Shown here piece after piece: positions 62,580-64,000 of a stretch of 64,000 nucleotides of DNA. Under the pieces are notes generated by a model. The model was not told the origin of the DNA. It was given only the letters and a program-made list of their open reading frames with translations, and did no database searches. The stretch covers positions 310,001 through 374,000 of the forward strand of contig NZ_JAQYUU010000001.1 in the NCBI RefSeq assembly GCF_028728205.1, written 5' to 3'. How positions within the stretch are numbered: position 1 is the first letter of the stretch; every line of letters begins with the position of its first letter. The stretch is from Clostridium sp. 'White wine YQ' (GTDB lineage: Bacteria; Bacillota; Clostridia; Clostridiales; Clostridiaceae). Both the position numbers and the translations under genes were made by a program.

Positions 62580-64000
62580 ATGGAATTAGTTCAATTAACT
62601 ATAAACGGAAAAGTTGTTGAGGTACAACCGGGAGCTACTATTTTAGAAGCTGCAAAAAAATTAAATATTGAAATACCAACACTTTGCCATTTGAGGCTTC
62701 AAGATGGAGAACATGTAAGTTGTACTTCATCCTGCAGAGTTTGTGTTGTAGAGGTTGATGGAAGGAAAAACTTAGCCGCAGCATGTTCTACACCAGTTTC
62801 ACCTTATATGTCTGTTAAAACTAATACTCAAAAGGTGGCAAATGCAAGAAAAACTATAGTTGAGTTACTATTATCAGATCACCCTCAAGACTGCTTAAAG
62901 TGTCAAAAGAACTTAAAATGTGAACTTCAGAAAATAGCCTCTGATTTAAATATAAGAGATATTAGATATGAAGGGGAAATGAATAGAGTTCCAACGGATT
63001 ACTCTTCAGTTGCTATAACAAGAGACGTTGATAAATGTATACTATGCAGACGATGCGTAAGTGTATGTAACAATATTCAAACGGTGAATGTTTTAAGTCC
63101 TGTTTCAAGAGGTTTTGATACAATTATGTCTACTGCCTTCTTAGAACCGTTAGCAGATACAAATTGTACTAATTGTGGTCAGTGCGTAGCTGTATGTCCA
63201 ACCGGAGCATTGAGAGAGGCAAATGATGAAGACAGAGTATGGGATGCTCTAGATGATGAAGATAAGTATGTAATAGTTCAAACTGCACCTGCTATTAGAA
63301 CCTCATTAGGAGAGCAATTTGGATTTAAACCTGGAACAAATGTAACTGGTAAAATGGTATCAGCACTTAAAGCTTTAGGCTTTAAAAAAGTATATGATAC
63401 TGATTTTGCAGCAGATTTAACTATTATGGAAGAGGCTACAGAGTTAATTAATAGAATAAAGGAAAATAAGAACTTACCACTTTTAACTAGTTGCTGTCCT
63501 GGGTGGATTAAATTCCTAGAGCATAATTATGGAGATTTTTTAAACTTACCATCAAGTTGCAAATCACCACAACAGATGTTCGGAGCCATTGCAAAGAGTT
63601 ATCTAGCTGAGAAAATAGGTGTTGATCCTAAAAATATGATAGTAGTATCAGTTATGCCTTGCACAGCTAAAAAGTTTGAGGCAAGCAGAGAAGAACTAGA
63701 AGTTAATGGAATTAGAGATGTAGATATAGTTATAACTACTAGGGAATTGAGCAGTATGATCAAGAGTGCTGGATTAGATTTGAAGGAATTTGAAGATGAA
63801 GACTTCGATAATCCATTAGGTGAGTCAAGTGGTGCTGGAGTTATTTTTGGTAACACTGGTGGAGTTATGGAGGCAGCATTAAGAACTGCACATGAATGGG
63901 TGACAGGTGAAACTTTAGAAAATATAGAATTTAAAGCTGTTAGAGGATTCGTGGGTATAAAGAGTGCCAAAGTAAAAATAGGGGATTTAGAGTTAAAGGT
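62580..64000 (+). CDS. hydA: [FeFe]-hydrogenase catalytic subunit HydA (3' partial)
   Basis: The frame is open from ATG 62580 (GAGGGAG upstream) to the end of the window, 473 codons. Domains: [2Fe-2S] (cysteines at about 36, 48, 52, 55 and 69), His-Cys [4Fe-4S] (DHPQDCLKCQKNLKC, about 100-114), two [4Fe-4S] motifs (CILCRRCVSVC, CTNCGQCVAVC), then the H-cluster. L1 TSCCPGW is at 303-309 and L2 MPCTAKKFE at 359-367; L3 lies past the end. It makes or uses H2. With HydB and HydC this suggests a group A3 electron-bifurcating enzyme using NADH and ferredoxin. Confidence 0.93.
   Translation, partial: MELVQLTINGKVVEVQPGATILEAAKKLNIEIPTLCHLRLQDGEHVSCTSSCRVCVVEVDGRKNLAAACSTPVSPYMSVKTNTQKVANARKTIVELLLSDHPQDCLKCQKNLKCELQKIASDLNIRDIRYEGEMNRVPTDYSSVAITRDVDKCILCRRCVSVCNNIQTVNVLSPVSRGFDTIMSTAFLEPLADTNCTNCGQCVAVCPTGALREANDEDRVWDALDDEDKYVIVQTAPAIRTSLGEQFGFKPGTNVTGKMVSALKALGFKKVYDTDFAADLTIMEEATELINRIKENKNLPLLTSCCPGWIKFLEHNYGDFLNLPSSCKSPQQMFGAIAKSYLAEKIGVDPKNMIVVSVMPCTAKKFEASREELEVNGIRDVDIVITTRELSSMIKSAGLDLKEFEDEDFDNPLGESSGAGVIFGNTGGVMEAALRTAHEWVTGETLENIEFKAVRGFVGIKSAKVKIGDLELK

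Noticed and set aside
1..64000. CRISPR arrays, tRNA or rRNA genes, prophage or conjugative genes
   Set aside because: No regularly spaced repeat array, no tRNA T-arm-like sequence in intergenic DNA, and no phage or transfer genes were found; the only mobile-type gene is the RAYT.

Overview
The window is low-GC (AT-rich) chromosome from a spore-forming, strictly anaerobic Firmicute, best read as Clostridium sensu stricto or a close relative. The evidence is an alpha/beta-type small acid-soluble spore protein, an NADH-linked trimeric [FeFe]-hydrogenase, a pyrophosphate-type phosphofructokinase, a CtsR-type operator before clpB, purine-rich ribosome binding sites and many TTG starts. Almost everything is ordinary core chromosome; no prophage, CRISPR array, tRNA or rRNA was seen.

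Layout. 1-9.2 kb: end of a TPR/GAF/GGDEF signalling protein, a CnaB-like protein with a possible sporulation promoter, dUTPase, an ABC-F ATPase, and a MacA/MacB-type efflux operon. 9.3-16 kb: a DUF4397 pair, a class V aminotransferase, PPi-type phosphofructokinase, the Mn exporter MntP, a Fur-family regulator and a ZnuCB-type metal importer. 16-29.5 kb: oligoendopeptidase F, rhomboid protease, a short FtsH, a DUF1232 protein, RNase H with a viroplasmin-like domain, a YtxH-like protein, two paralogous HTH-TPR regulators and an AraC regulator. 29.6-39.9 kb: clpB, a REP-associated tyrosine transposase (RAYT), a two-component pair, SASP, a P1 peptidase, an ECF S component, a YhfC-type membrane protease and an HD hydrolase. 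40-47 kb: thrC-thrB-ACT, a TVP38 protein, and cysteine desulfurase-thiI. 47-57.4 kb: a complete histidine operon hisZGDCBHAFIE, with the PHP histidinol-phosphatase 2 kb downstream. 57.5-64 kb: a TcaA-like protein, a peroxiredoxin and hydCBA; hydA runs off the end.

How genes work together. All steps from PRPP to histidine are covered. ThrC and ThrB share an operon with an ACT protein that may sense an amino acid. The cysteine desulfurase overlaps thiI and would feed it sulfur for 4-thiouridine. The ZnuCB importer probably answers to the convergent Fur-family gene through a perfect 7-3-7 palindrome over its promoter.

The most notable non-genic signal is a dispersed family built on GGGGACGGTTAACA. 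It occurs as two near-perfect 57-nt hairpins (32268-32324, 38176-38232), a 100-nt inverted pair (39844-39943), a decayed hairpin (18957-18981) and a half copy (33423-33436). The RAYT gene lies between two of these, as expected for a transposase with its non-autonomous REP elements. The half copy supplies the last three sense codons and the stop of a response-regulator gene. This is the best candidate for a little-described system here. Other structures worth checking are a duplicated palindrome between pfk and mntP, a 35-bp tandem duplication across the mntP stop codon, a promoter-hairpin-terminator unit before hisJ, and a small repeat shared by 11.85 kb and 44.5 kb.
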